Origin: Agriotes lineatus | Lineage: Eukaryota > Arthropoda > Insecta > Coleoptera > Elateridae | Assembly (NCBI GenBank): GCA_940337035.1 | Contig: OW679195.1 | Coordinates: forward strand, 171,154,015-171,218,014 | Length of the DNA: 64,000 bases | Reading direction: 5' to 3' | Part shown: one piece after another, positions 9,991 through 22,989 of the stretch | How positions within the stretch are numbered: position 1 is the first letter of the stretch | How the letters are laid out: each line of letters starts with the position of its first letter | Translations under genes and position numbers: made by a program | Notes under the pieces: generated by a model | What the model was told of the DNA's origin: nothing | Database searches by the model: none | The model's input: the letters and a program-made list of their open reading frames with translations, nothing else

Positions 9991-12900
9991 TAAAGAGGTT
10001 AAGTGTTTAAGCTAATACGTCTTGGTATTTTGTCAAAACTAAATGTTTCTTGTATAATTAGATCAACCTTTCCGTTGCACACTAGTGTACACTTGTACAT
10101 TAGTACAACCCGCGTATCTACCCCTCTTATTGCGAAGCCCCCTCAGCTTATATGTAGACGATATGTTAACGTTACTTACAAAGGTACTGAAAATACTTGT
10201 TTTATTCCTTAGCGCTTCATTTCTTTCTCTATCTTCGTTATTGTCTGTGGACATATTAAAATTTATTCTAACATAAAGTTCTGCGACTCGCTGAAACCAA
10301 ACCTACTAAGCATTAATGTAAGAAAAAAGCTTGTTTATAATCTAATCCAACAACTCAAATGTTTCCATGCATACAAATAATTACTTCAAACATAATTTCC
10401 ATGCCAGCGTACTAGAGCTCTCTAGATGCCTAGATAACAATTTCAGTCCAGCCCCGATATTGAAATCGCGCGTTGCCGGTGGTTTGTTTCCCAGGCAACC
10501 CTTAATTTCTTATGGATAGTGCCATGATTAATCCTCTAGGAGGGGCATTTATTAGCGATTAAACGTCGAAACCGTTAGGACTCGGCGGTCTGCAAATTAC
10601 AGTTCGCGGCATGGCTGTGCGAGAACATCACCTTTCTTCCTCCGCATAATCAATGCAGGTTATGCAATGGCCGCTTTCTTCCATGTTCGGCAAATAATGA
10701 GACTGCTTGCAGTGTATAAAAATTTCACTGTTTCTCCGCTGCTGCAAACGTATATGTCGCGAACAATAGGAATTCAGTCCCGGAACGAGTGGGTAGCTCC
10801 CGTTCTTTGCAATTTCATTCGCTTTTGTGCTTCCACTTCCCTTATTTGATACTCTTCCCCCTAACGAATTGATACTTATTAAGCGATTGATTAAAAGAAC
10901 ACAAGATAACGGAGATACCTTCAGTTTTATATATATTAATATATTGAATGTATATGAATACATTTAGATAGTAATCAAACAACTGCATTAACCATATCAA
11001 AAGCTTAAAAGTACAAGCGTAATGTGCTGGTTGATATGTAAATATAAAGAAGAAAATGTATGCTGCGCCATTACTGGAAAACGCATGAACAATGATTTTT
11101 ATTACAAAATATGTTACACCAAGCGCATCGAAAAAGAAACTAAACATTGCTGAAAGGTTGCTCGCACACGTTGCCATGTTACCTGTCAAACTATAATATA
11201 TCTAAGCATTAATGAAAATAAATAGGATTAAATACATTATTCAAGCTGTTTGTGTATGTTTACTTCGCATTAACATTATTTTTGTACATAATGCAGGATT
11301 ATAGCCTACTCAAATTCCAGTAATATCCAATCGTTTATTAATTTATCGAGCTTGATAAGCAGAACCCATACCTATTGTGCACACAGAACTTAGTAGGTAT
11401 GTAATTTTATCAATACGCCAGTTGCATTTGCTACGCACACTTGCATGCTTAAAACCTCCCACGCATCCACACACGACGCTTCAATTTCCATTAGCTCGTC
11501 TTGGAAGATTCTAAAATTCCAGTGTCCTGGCCATATTTACCTAAATCGTAGTATTTTTCATAGGCAAAGCACATGACTATGATTAATCAAGGGGCGCTGC
11601 AGCAGCAAAACGAAAAAAATCCCGCAAATACTTATTACGCAGATGATTGGTGAATGCTACTTATTTTTCTGAAAAGTGTCACGTACGGTTCCGTTAAAAA
11701 TCACTTTCACCACGTTAAGATACGACGTGCATTTAGAGAGTTCAGCAATTGCCTAATTAGCGTCACAGTTTCAAAAGTAAGAAGAGATTGATCACGTTCG
11801 GCTGCAGTTATGGAGTGGGCTAGTTTTTATGGTGATTGCATTTATTGTTTATAGGGTTGCGGCTTTTTCTTATTATATTGATGCATTTATCTATTGTTAT
11901 GTTCTATACATAGATGATATATTCATACATTGTTGTAATGTGCCGATACATTCCATATTTCACTATATCTCTAACGTCGATTTTTAAATAAATTAACTCA
12001 GCTAACAACACAACATTAATGACTAATGAGTATCCAATACAGCATAAACGATAAAACCCCTAGTCGTTCTAGTAACTAAATGTTTCTTAAAGATCCAAGT
12101 CCAGCAATGCCCCGGACGATAATGAAGTTAAAGAAGTTCAAATAGCTACCACTTAAGAAAAACGATGCGTATTCAGTTTTCAGTTTTAAAATTGTAGCAA
12201 ATTCAAGCTTATTTTTTCCGAATATAATGATGCATTTAGTTGTTTATGAAGCAGCTGCTAGAACATTTGAAATCGCTGTATGGGCGTTGATTGAGCCAAT
12301 TTTCCGCGTTTCAAATTTTATAAAATTAAAAACCTTTTTATAACAAAGGTGAAAATAATTCAAATTCAAGGCAGTCAAAGCACACACTTGACATCTCGTC
12401 AACAATTTTTAAACAGAGGAACAAAATAGTTAATGTTGCTTTGAACTGTGAAAAATACTTGTTAAATGGTCCAATTTCCTAGTTGTTCATACGAGGGGGC
12501 GTTTTATGTTCCCACACCTTCTTGTTTAGCTACATGTTCTCTATTTAACTTTTTCAAATCACATATGTCTTCGAACATCGCATATCAATTTGTTAAACAA
12601 TTGCCCAATTTATACCGTAGTTATTTTATGAGGTTTGGTGAAGAGCCACACTAAAAAGGCAAAATTAATAAATTGAATATCTTAACCTTACACGGCAATA
12701 AGGTACTGCAGCTTTAAGAAATCAAACCATACTCTTTACAGTCCAAATTCAACCTCGGCCGCATACTTTTTTAATGGAATTTAAAAAAAAAACTTCGGAT
12801 GAAACAGGTTGGAGACGATAAAGAACTTAAAAATTCTGTTTCCAGTAAATGTTGATCGGTATTTATAGATTTCCCATCATAGGAAATTGTTTTAGTTTGG

Positions 12901-13300
12901 ACAGCACTCACATTATTACAAGTAATATGTTCTTGACTGTGACACTGACATTCAACACTGTGAGACTACAGCACTCTTGCTATGAGTGAATACATAGTGA
13001 TTTACGATGATGGCGAAATGGTGTCATATTTCATTGAATTTGCTTTAATTTTCAACATTATTATTGTGAAAATAGGTACAATCAGCATTATTCGAAAAAT
13101 TCCAGGCCCATTAAAATTATGTAACTCCTACGCTATAATTAAAAACTGAAAACTAAATTCAATGTTATTTTTCAGTGTGCAAGTATGTCACAACTAGCGT
13201 GATTCGTACGTAACACTTCTCAAAATATTACTGAAATGTAAATAAATAAACAAATTTACTTCGACGTATGTATATTTAAATTTATACTTAAAAATATTTA
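9991..13300. other. Gene-free, low-copy-looking stretch
   Basis: Several frames of 60-115 codons exist (for example 10,628-10,963 and 10,842-11,189, both minus). They lack recognisable domains and have biased Ile/Phe/Tyr content expected from AT-rich chance frames. No TE ends or tRNA-like boxes were found. 10,430-10,640 is relatively CpG-rich (CGCGCGTTGCCGG, CTCGGCGG) and could be host regulatory DNA, but nothing specific can be claimed. Confidence 0.4.
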
Positions 13301-16239
13301 AACGTTTTTAAAAGTTTTTTATTATAGACACTGGCGCTCAACAGTATTTACCCAGAGCTGATTATTGGTTAAGCAAAAACTAATAATAATTTATTACCTT
13401 ATAAATTCTTAAAAACTACAAATAAAAACAGTTTTTGTAGAAATAGTAAATGAATCATAATTCACGTCAATTCAAGCTGTGCTCTATCGATGCTACTGCA
13501 CATGAGTGTAAGTAAGCATTATTTCATTCTAAAATGTATCAAACAATCACTTTAAGAAATAGTGGGTGACTATCGTACTTAGAAAAACCAATAATTCCTG
13601 ATGTTTCCTGTTTGTGGCTGCCACCAAATTACATCACTTCGCAGTGTTACCTGGACTAACATAAAAGACTCGGTAACATTCCAAATATTTTCCGAGCACA
13701 AAGGCCGTGGCAAGCACCTCCCGAACGTTGCATCATGTAGGACGCCCGTAGAGGAAAGGGACGCATGCAAATTCACTAGTTTTATGATTCATCGGCTACA
13801 AAGGGTGCTGCCGTTATAAATACATTTGCGAGGGGTGAGTTCTAGTAATTTGCGACTCACAAACCGAACACTTACAAAAATGGTGGCGTCAACAGCGGGC
13901 TCGCGGAAGGGAAATTTGTAGGTCTGTACAGATCCTGGAATGAAGCTACTTGATGGAGATAATTCAACTAAGCAGCTTCTTGGGGGTCGGTACAGGCCAC
14001 TAAAATTTTAAATCATGCCTAAAAATGTAAAAGATGGTTTTGTAAAAATCTGGGCATGCTGTATGCTGGTAGTCTGAAGTTACCAGGTAACTGGCAACTA
14101 AGTATATAATCTACATTTGCTGCATTCGAAAGGGTAGTTTTTCCGGTTCTTGCTTCTTTTAATAATCACAATTAATAGTTATGACGTTTATGTTTGTCAA
14201 CATTGGTCAAATTGATTAAAATTCAAATATATGCTCTGGTTAATGATGACAAATATGTACAACATTAAATGTTATGTTTGATTCCTCTTAAGGGACATGA
14301 CTAATGTACGAGTATGTAGTAATGATCGTTTCTGAACTACTTATTACTGAATCGACCCGATTCTTATTAATTATTACCAGTGACGTCCCATACCTATTAG
14401 TTTGGAGTTGTAAATAGCACCATAATGTACTTCAACCAATTTAACGAACAATAACACATGATCTGAAATTGTTAAATATCTCAACTTTTCTACTTCTTAA
14501 GAAGTGAAACTCCATATGCATCACAACAACTCAAGCGCTGATAAATTCTGCTGCGGCAATAAAAATATAATTACTGCACATTATCCCACCTCCTTCCTTT
14601 CACGTGTGGTTTTACATCGATCTTAAATTGCAAAATTTCCATATTCCCAACATGTGGAGGCGTGACATAAAAAACCGTACGGATTCATTCAAGTTGTTTT
14701 AAATTTCTAATCATTTAAGGAATCCTACAGCTCAAAATTCAGATTTTTTATAAATAAACAACGTTTGTAAATTTCTCCGATTTTAGTCAAATCATTCCTT
14801 TGAGTGCAAAGGGAAATGGTAATGATATTTGGGAATTGCTGTAGGTTAGAAAATATGGAACAAGGGGGCGATGGAATTATTCCAGAAACAAACGAAATGT
14901 AAATTGGCAGTTTGACAGCTGTCAACTCCAGTTTGCTTATTAAACTGTTTCACGCTAGAAGGTAAGGTAATTATGATTGTGCCAGCTTTCTCGATGGGGT
15001 TTAAAAAGTGGTGAAAGGACAATGCAATGCAATCGAACAGTAATTTAAGAATTTCGTTGGAAGCCTTGCGATGGTGATGAACCTACCAAATAGTTGAGTT
15101 TTCGTGGCCTGCCCATTTTTGTAACTAAACATGTTTATAAATGTTTGGTTTTGTCTTAATTTGCCCTACATTATAACAGACATTGGAGACCGTATCAAAT
15201 ATATTCCTATAATTTCATTCCAAATCGTTGCGCCGTTCCAAGCAAATTAAATCAACTTTCGCTTATCTCGTTGGACAGATAATTTCTAGGAATGAGGGTA
15301 GTCCACAAATAGACACATGCACAGCTGATTAGCTAATATTTTTGTTGCTTGATATACATCATTCGAAAACCAAGCTTCAATAGCTGTATGTATGTAATAG
15401 TTTACGTTCGATTTTAAAAATTTTAAGTTTACAAGAGAATGCAAATGTACCTACCAATGGAAATCAACAAGGTGAACCAACTACTCCATGCAGGCAAAGA
15501 ATACATTTGAACTTTTCACTAGCTCTACCTTGGGGCTCGGGCGCCGAATTCTACAACGGAACAAAGAGCTACACACGAAAATAATTACATTCTACCGAGG
15601 CCGCTTTAAATTTCACAAGAATGCACTTCTTTGCATTCTAGAACAGAAATGGGGCGATGGATGTTCTCAACCTGCCCGCTAAATCTGGTGAGTGTGTCGT
15701 GTATGCTGCTCCACATTGCAAAAATTCTTCTAAACTGCTTGCAAATGTAAAATTAGAATACTAGTTACTCAAATCTTATAAAACTTCGGCTAGGGGCCAT
15801 TTTTAACAAACGCGCTACCTTGGTATACCTAAAGGACAATGCCACGCTTATCATCAAATCGTAAACAAACACAATCCTTGTAGATATCGGCCTCAAATTA
15901 AGTTTTCGCCTATTTTTAAGTGCCTAGCAGTTGAATGGTGGCTTGCATAATTTTGTATCAGTCGCACTTATTGCACTAATCGGTTTAACAATAAATTACG
16001 TCGCGTTCACGCACATCACTAGATTAAGTTGCTTCAGCTGCTTTTTCAAATGGGGTATTTTTAAAAACTGTAAATTGGTAAGCGCTCAAACAAATCCTAA
16101 TAATCGCAGCAGCATTAACGAGCGATAGCGGAGTCGTTAGCGAGATCTTTATGTACGCGATTGCCATTGTACAAAAATACCGCTAAACATACCTACGTAT
16201 GCACGCAGCTGTTACACACAATTGCATTTAACTGTTTCC
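13301..16239. other. Gene-free, low-copy-looking stretch
   Basis: Overlapping plus and minus frames at 13,579-13,819 are mirror images of each other and neither shows a known domain. Frames at 14,725-14,925, 15,488-15,682 and 15,931-16,128 are likewise unsupported. No mobile element was recognised. This is probably intergenic or intronic host DNA. Confidence 0.4.
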
Positions 16240-17130
16240 CGTTCTCGAAAAGAGTCAAGTTTTCGATGCTGCGATAATCTTGCGGCGTTTATATTTACGA
16301 AACGCGCGGTCGTAGTAAATATTTACTATTCCGCGATATTAAACCAGACGCTGCAGCCGACTTTTCCGAACAATTCGCCAATTAGCCGTTGCGGTTAATT
16401 GGCGATCAACGTAGGCCTATGCGTTTGTTTGTTATTAAAACAAATCCGCAGCGACTTGGCTAACTTAGAACAGAGATACTTACGTGCGAGCACAGAGATA
16501 ATTATCCAATGAGATCATCGAAGAGTAGGTAACAGGAGTGATTCGAAGACGTCTACACTCACAAAAATGTTACACAAAAAGCAATTAACAATGAGCGTTA
16601 TTTAAATAGGTTCTGCGGCACGTACACGTGAGTTTCCGAGTCTTACGCACTCTCGGCACCGCCAGGGATGATTTGGCCGCGATTACCGGCGATTCCGGGT
16701 GCAAATTACGCGATTTCGGGGGTGTTTTACGGATCAAGAGCGCTTGCCGTCACAAGATGGCCGGACCTAGGCTTGGTGTCAGTCCGATTGCTTGCCAACC
16801 CCCCTCCCGCTGTGCACGGAACCCCCCGTAAACGTCCAGAGGTTTTCATTCTCGCTTCTCTGCCCTCTTCGTCGCACAATGTACGTGCAGTTACATCGCA
16901 GGCGGGTACACACTAGAAAAATTACGCTGATTACTCATTTTCCTGCGTGTGCTGATAACGCCGCGGCCTGGGAGTGTTTTCGGCGGACGCGCGAGGGGAT
17001 TCGTGTGTGAACTCCACGGCGTCGTAGCTCCGGTGTCCTGACCTGGTGCAGGGATGTGATTACGCAGGGCGCTGCGTAATTAATATGACGATTAACGCTG
17101 CCGCCGTTAATTGAAGTTAATCGCATGAGC
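16240..17130. promoter_or_regulatory. CpG-rich candidate regulatory stretch
   Basis: This block is visibly richer in GC and CpG than its surroundings (CGCGGTCGTAG, CGCCAGGG, GCCGCGATTACCGGCG). At about 16,376-16,404 it holds a 10-bp-arm palindrome, CGCCAATTAG..TTAATTGGCG, with homeodomain-type ATTA cores. Four short overlapping frames in all registers (16,628-17,126) simply reflect low stop density in GC-rich DNA. It could be a host promoter, a 5' UTR or a conserved non-coding element. No splice-anchored exon could be defined. Confidence 0.3.
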
Positions 17131-18690
17131 CTGAAAGCCTGTTGTGATCGTTTGGCACAAGGTATGGATTTTGTTTTGACGTTCTATTGTTTTTTGTTTA
17201 CGCTGGACGAGATAAGGACGAGCATCGGAGCCACCTTAGATTTTGTTTCGCCCCGTCCAGATAACTCGCTCTGCAACTAATTTTCCACTTCGGTCGCGGC
17301 CTCGACCTTGCGAAAACATGCGTTATGTGAGGAAATAAGGGCTTCAAGGAAAAATTCTTACCCGAACGGGTTGATTCGCATTCTTGCTGATCGCCCCGCA
17401 CGTATTTTGTCCTTTCCAGGGGCCCCAGGGGGTGGGGGCAATTTTCCTAAGTTGGGAGCGGGGCTCGAAAATAAAACTGTAATTGTTGATATGTGCTTGT
17501 CTGGCATAACGCTGACTAACCTTTGCTATTTTTAACTTTTGTTAGTATAGGTAGGTACTCGATCTTAATTGCGTTATTATCGTTACCAAGGAAAATGCTA
17601 GCAGTAAACATAAATACCCCCTTGAAATAAATAAAAAGATAGCTTTAAAATATTGCCTCTTATAAATACATCAGATTTTTTTCAAACCAATAAATTCTCA
17701 AAAACTGTCATTGTCATCTACATAAATAAGATATCTCAGGATATTAGAAATCAATTAAATTAATTGATGAAATATAAAATACTAAGTGACATGAACTTGC
17801 CCTTTTTTAATTTTCGGAAAGTACTAGTTATAACTACTGCCACTGACGGATCTGTAGAACGGCTAATGGGGGCCCACGGCACATCGCAACGCTATATGAT
17901 TGTTAAAAAACCGTTCGAACAGAAGTGTGCAAAAATTACAGACATTTAGAAAGTTTTTATTAAAATTTTAAAATGCAGGTCTAATGTGGCCACATTCTTA
18001 CCTATACTCACAGTCTTGCATATTTGAACATAAACCGAACATATAAAATGACATTCAACAACGTCAGGGACGTATGACGACAATATTAAGGACTACGTTA
18101 GTAAAAACCATAGAAAAAATTATTTATATCTATTTACTATATCAATAGTAGTTATAAACGACATGTAGTGCAAATTTTTAAATTTAAAATAGCACGTTTT
18201 TGTAATCCATCTTCGCAAATAAAAGCAACTTTTAAGAGAACCCTCAAAACCATCGAGGAACTAGCAAAAACCACTAACTTCTCAAGTAAATCATGCAATT
18301 TTTCGGCAAAAATGGGTAATTTTTAAAGACTCATACGTCCTAACGCAGATTTTTTTGGACCTCTAAAGTCGACTAATTTTTATGAAAATTTCCAGATCCC
18401 AAGCAATTTTCCACCTTCCACCTTCAAATTTGAATTAAAATAGAAGCTCACAAAATCTTCAACTTTCAAAATCAAAGGGATTTCAACGAATAAAAATATT
18501 CAAGACCTCAATTCCCTCATCTGACATTTTCTACTTATTCTGAACCGGTTCCAGATATAATCGCTAGAATATTCAGACAATTTAAATTTCCATAAATATT
18601 CAAGATAAACATTTTAAAGGTTTGATGTCATTTCCAAGGGTCGCAGTACCGACCGCTGCTTATAAAAATAAAAATCTGAGTTATGAAAGT
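17131..18690. other. No gene seen
   Basis: AT-rich sequence. The 75-codon frame at 17,308-17,535 covers a G-run (CCAGGGGGTGGGGG) and has no recognisable domain. Confidence 0.4.
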
Positions 18691-20168
18691 AAAAAATCTG
18701 GTGTGATACACGCACACAACTTCCTTTTACAGTGATCTTACAATTAGCCAAAAATTTGATTTTAAATTTTTAAGCATTTGTCAAAAATTTTCAAAAATTA
18801 CAAATTTTACAAAAACGGTACAAAATAGAGTGTTAGTTCAAGAGACACATTTTCTCTAGACTTTTAAGCTGAATTCAAAAATGTAATAATATACCGGGTG
18901 TTGTATTTAAAATAGGAGTCAATAAAAAAAATTAGAAAAAAACAAAAGAAACCCATTTTAGAAGTATTCAACTGGAAAATCACCTATCTCACATCAATAC
19001 ACATTAAAAATGTAATAAAAATGTAAAGTTTAAAAAAATCGTTAGAGCCGTTTTTGAAAAAATCGGAAAAAACTGAAAAATCACAAGAGTAAATACCTAC
19101 TTCCGGTTATGCGATTTTCTTCAAAAGCTTGCTGTCTCATCTACATGGTACACAAAACTTACATACGAAGTTTCAACGCCATACCTCTTATCGTTTTTGA
19201 GATATTCTCTTCACAGGCAGACAGACAGACAGACACACAGACAGACGGACACACAGACAGACAGACCAATGAAAAAAAAATACGTTTTTTGGGTTCAGGG
19301 GTTCGAATTTTTGGGGTGAATCCAATACTTCCTTTGTCGTAAAAGGAAGTAAAAATACGAAACTTTTGCTATATGTATTTTACTTGATTTTCAACCTCTT
19401 CAAGATCTTTTGTTTATATAAATGGAGAACACACAGCCAACTAAAGTTGTTACATTGCCAGCGAATAAATTAGGTTCATTTCTTTGTACTTCCTTTTACG
19501 ATAAAGGAAGTATTGGATCCACCCCAAAAATTCGAAATTGAGTTTTCAACAGATCTTCACGTTTTAGAGTCCCCTGATCCCAAAAAACATATTTTTTTTC
19601 ATTGGTCTGTCTGTCTGTATGTGTGTCTGTGTGTGTGTCTGTGAACAGAATATCTCAAAAACGAAAAGAGGTATGGCATTGAAACTTCATATATAAGTTT
19701 TATGTACTATGTAGATGAGACAGCAAGCTTTTGAAGAAAATCGCATAACCGGAAGTAGGTGTTTACTCTTGTGATTTTTCAATTTTTTTCGATTTTTTCA
19801 AAAACGGGTCTAACGATTTTTTTCAAACTTTATATTTTTATTACATTTTTAATGTGTATTGATGTGAGATACGTGATTTTCCAGTTGAATACTTCTAAAA
19901 TGGGTTTCTTTTGTTTTTTTTCTAATTTTTTTTATTGACTCCTATTTTAAATACAACACCCGGTATATTATTACATTTTTTAATTCAGCTTAAAAGTCTA
20001 GAAACAAATTGTCTCTTCAACTAACTCTCTATTTTGTATCGTTTTTGTAGAATTTGCAATTTTTTAAAATTGTTAACAAATGCTTAGAAATTAAAAATCA
20101 AATTTTTGGATAATTATAAGATCACTGTAAAAGGAAGTTGTGTGAGTGAATCACACCAGATTTTTTTG
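18691..20168. repeat. 1.5-kb inverted repeat of an AAGGAAGT-ended TE family (copies A and B)
   Basis: Arm 18,691-19,350 and arm 19,489-20,168 are reverse complements over about 660 bp. The outer ends both read AAAAATCTGGTGTGAT inward, then CACACAACTTCCTTTTACAG. Each arm contains TATACCGGGTGTTGTATTT, a CAGA/GTCT microsatellite, and an inner end with a TTCCTTT..AAAGGAAGT stem-loop. A third copy lies at 54,490-55,062. The microsatellite plus terminal stem-loop recalls Helitron-related DINE/mini-me elements with (GTCY)n, but no 5' TC or 3' CTRR terminus was defined, so the class is open. Confidence 0.8.
19214..19266. repeat. (CAGA)n microsatellite
   Basis: An imperfect tetranucleotide run inside arm A; the mirrored GTCT/GTGT run in arm B lies at 19,605-19,643. 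It is an intrinsic part of the family, because the copy at 54.9 kb also has it. Confidence 0.95.
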
Positions 20169-20280
20169 ATTTGAATTCTAGAAAAGAACTACTTAATAAT
20201 ACAAAAACACCAGAGACAAAACGAACAGATAATGACAACTCATCTTCGTCAACCACTACAGTTGATGATGCTATTTTATA

Positions 20281-20720
20281 TTATACTTACTAGTGAATCA
20301 CCCGAGCTACGTTTCGGTTCGCTAATTTAAGAGAGGTTTATTAATATAAATTAAAAAAAGGAGGTATCGGCCGGGAATCGAACCCGGGCCGCCCGCGTGG
20401 CAGGCGAGCATTCTACCACGTGCTTCGTTGAATAAGGCGCTGCTATAATGGTATGTGAACATTAAGGGTTCGCTAATTACACGATTTAATTAAAACTTTA
20501 CGTGTTCGTACTTTTTTTTTAATAAAAACCGGCCTACGATCTAACTTTAAAAATTTGCAAAATTTTAAGCCATCATACAATTTAATCGGTCCAGTATCTT
20601 CGGAGGAGATAACGAACAAAGAAACATACAAACTTACAAACAAAGAAACCAACGATTTTATGTTATAGGATATATAATAAAAAATCGTCTGGTACCTCTA
20701 TAATTTGAGATGAGGTCATC
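20281..20720 (-). repeat. Repeat containing a tRNA-Gly-like core
   Basis: Sequence around the tRNA-like stretch, including a repeated TTCGGTTCGCTAATT / GGGTTCGCTAATTA pair and AATCGGTCCAGTATCTTCGG. It looks like a SINE or other retroelement tail rather than unique DNA, and is bounded on the right by the hAT target duplication. Family not identified. Confidence 0.4.
20365..20432 (-). pseudogene. tRNA-Gly(GCC)-like sequence, 5' acceptor stem lost
   Basis: On the minus strand the order is GTGGTAGAATGCTCGCC, then TGCCACGCGGG (anticodon GCC in its stem-loop), GCGGCCCGGG, TTCGATTCCCGGCCGATA. This matches the D-arm end, anticodon arm, variable loop and T-arm of eukaryotic tRNA-Gly(GCC). The 5' acceptor strand and start of the D-arm are replaced by unrelated sequence (CAACGAAGCAC), so the cloverleaf cannot close. 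It is a pseudogene or tRNA-derived repeat core. Confidence 0.75.
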
Positions 20721-20728
20721 CTTTACAC

Positions 20729-22945
20729 CAGTGGCGTAACTATGGGGGGTGATATGGGTGTCGGAACACCCCCCAGAGGCTTCAGGAATAACTAAAATTC
20801 GTCTTAAATAAAAAATCTAAAATTACATTTTAGATATAATAATTGAATATCGATTATTACATTCGGAATTCGGACTCGACCATTTTTAAAATCCGATCTC
20901 AACGAACCTCCTTCGGACGTGATTGCTGAGTTCAAATTGCCAAAATGTACAAAATCTTCCATATAATACAGCAATGGATGCGCTAGCTACGTGCACTAAG
21001 GACATGTTTCCAAGCATATTCAAGTTGCTGCAAATTCTTGCAACGATTCCTGTGTCCTGTGCAACAGCTGAAAGATCATTCTCCACCTTAAAAATAATTA
21101 AGACTTACCTCCGAAATACAACAGCGCAATATAGGCTGAATGGATTGGCAATGCTCCACATTCACAGAGAACTGCAGGTGAACGTAGATGAAATTATAAA
21201 CGAGTTAGCAAAAAAAAAAAGCCAAGAGAACTCTATAAGTTACTATAAATTGTATTGCAATTGTAATGATTTTATTGGTTATAAATAAACAGTATAGTTA
21301 CTTTCATTTCTAAAGTACTTGCAGTAGGCCGTGATTTAACTAATTTTCTCAAAATATCATTTAACATTTTCATAGGTTATAGAGTTATTGCAAGGACATG
21401 CATTATCTTCGAATTTTGTTTTGCAAGCAAGCTGTAATATAACTCTTTCTCGCGGTGTTATTACAATTAATATCAAACCCCAAAGTGTAAGTCAAAATGT
21501 AATAGCTCTCTATTGGAGCACTATTACATATCAAATTAAATATACCCTTATTATAATCATCAAAAAGAAGCACTATCAGGTATAGCTCACTTATGTACTT
21601 ACCCTACTTCTTAATGTAATGACTAGTAATTGACGTATCTCATAAACCAATTTGACATTTAAAATTATGTCATGCGATTATTTTTTTGAAACCTCGACTA
21701 GTCAGTTTTACAAGCAATGGAACTCATAAATCCCAGCTGAATGGGTTAGTCTTCAACTAACAACTTTATCTTGCAGTTAAAGACTGAATTACTTTTAAAA
21801 TATAATAACTATTTGACTTTATGAATCAAATACACGTTTCAGGTACTTCAGTTTGTTAGTAGCACATTGAAGTTTGATCTGACATTACAAAATAAAATAC
21901 ACATTGTCAAAAACAATTTAATCGAATATTAAATATGTCCAAACTTGATTTATATGAAAATTTTAAAAGTAAATTTCAAAATAGAATTGTCGAAAAACAT
22001 CGAGTACTCGAATCACTATTAATTTTAGAAAAATAATTCTAAATTAATTTCTAAATACAATTACAATTATCTTAATGATTTGCCGCACCAAACTTGCTGT
22101 ATAACTTCTTAATATTTCGTAAGAAATGGGCACTAACCTTCTGATTGTCTCTCTTGTACCTGAATGCTCTACCTTGGCTTCTAACTACTCTAGTCAGAAA
22201 ACACCTGCTTGGGTTGTTCCCGGCCAAATCAAAGCTCGTTGTAGCTCTTTGAAACCTCTATTATGTGGATAGACAGTTCAACAGCATACCATAACACTGG
22301 CTTTCACTGGTTTTACTGGCTTCGTAGTAATATACCACGTTAAATGGAATCAAATAGTCTTGAATTTTATATTTGTATCATATTTGTGACTTAAAGTCAA
22401 ATTTGATCGTAGAGAATACTATATTGCTACGACGTATCAAATCATCAATTATTATTATGCTTCACAATTAATGGGAATTTAACCCTTAACGTGACTATTT
22501 CTCGTAGATTATCAATTCAAGTTATTTTAGTACTACTAAATATAAACAACCCTCTGTCTGGTTGCCCTTACAACCCCACTAGTTAAAACATACAACTGGT
22601 ACATCACATGATATACATTAGATATCTGGATATTATTTAAATTAAATGCATCATTCGTACGGTATGCTGCATTACAAAGCTAAGTTATTATTTATTTAGC
22701 AAATAATTATTTCTGACTTCTTTTGGTTAATAAACAAATAATAAGCAAAAAATAAATTCTTAAATGTAACTAGGTGGTCTATACTGCCAAGAAGTTAAAT
22801 CAAGGCCTACCGCAAGTTCTGTAGAAATAAAATCAACTATACTTTATGGTAATACACTCATTTTTTTTAAATTCTTATTGTAAGGTTGATCACATGATCA
22901 CTCTCCCAGAACACCCCCCAGAGCAAAATCTTAGTTACGCCACTG
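20729..22945 (+). mobile_element. hAT DNA transposon, 2.2 kb, with perfect 8-bp TSD
   Basis: The ends are CAGTGGCGTAACTA and TTAGTTACGCCACTG, a 14-bp terminal inverted repeat of hAT type. They are flanked by a perfect direct duplication CTTTACAC at 20,721-20,728 and 22,946-22,953. Near each end a direct GAACACCCCCCAGAG block occurs in the same orientation. Only the C-terminal transposase part survives, close to the left end. The remaining 1.6 kb is AT-rich and non-coding, so the element is non-autonomous. Confidence 0.92.
20923..21288 (+). pseudogene. hAT transposase C-terminal dimerisation domain
   Basis: The frame contains IPVSCATAERSFSTLKIIKT followed by YLRNTTAQYRLNGLAMLHIH, the hallmark of the hAT C-terminal dimerisation domain. 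There is no ATG at a sensible place; the frame opens at a TTG, and the catalytic and BED zinc-finger parts are missing upstream, where only about 190 bp separate it from the terminal repeat. It is a 5'-truncated transposase relic that cannot be active alone. Confidence 0.88.
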
Positions 22946-22989
22946 CTTTACACTATTTTTTCGAAATCATTAATAAAAAAATAATAAAT

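Noticed and set aside
10628..11189. Minus-strand frames of 111 and 115 codons
   Set aside because: No domain, no conserved pattern, composition typical of AT-rich chance frames, and they overlap each other and a plus-strand frame.
13579..13819. Mirror-image frames with several Cys and His, considered as a THAP or zinc finger
   Set aside because: The Cys/His spacing does not fit THAP or C2H2 patterns, and the antisense frame is equally long.
16628..17126. Four overlapping short frames in GC-rich DNA, possible first exon
   Set aside because: All registers are open because stops are rare in this composition. No splice-anchored or domain-bearing candidate.
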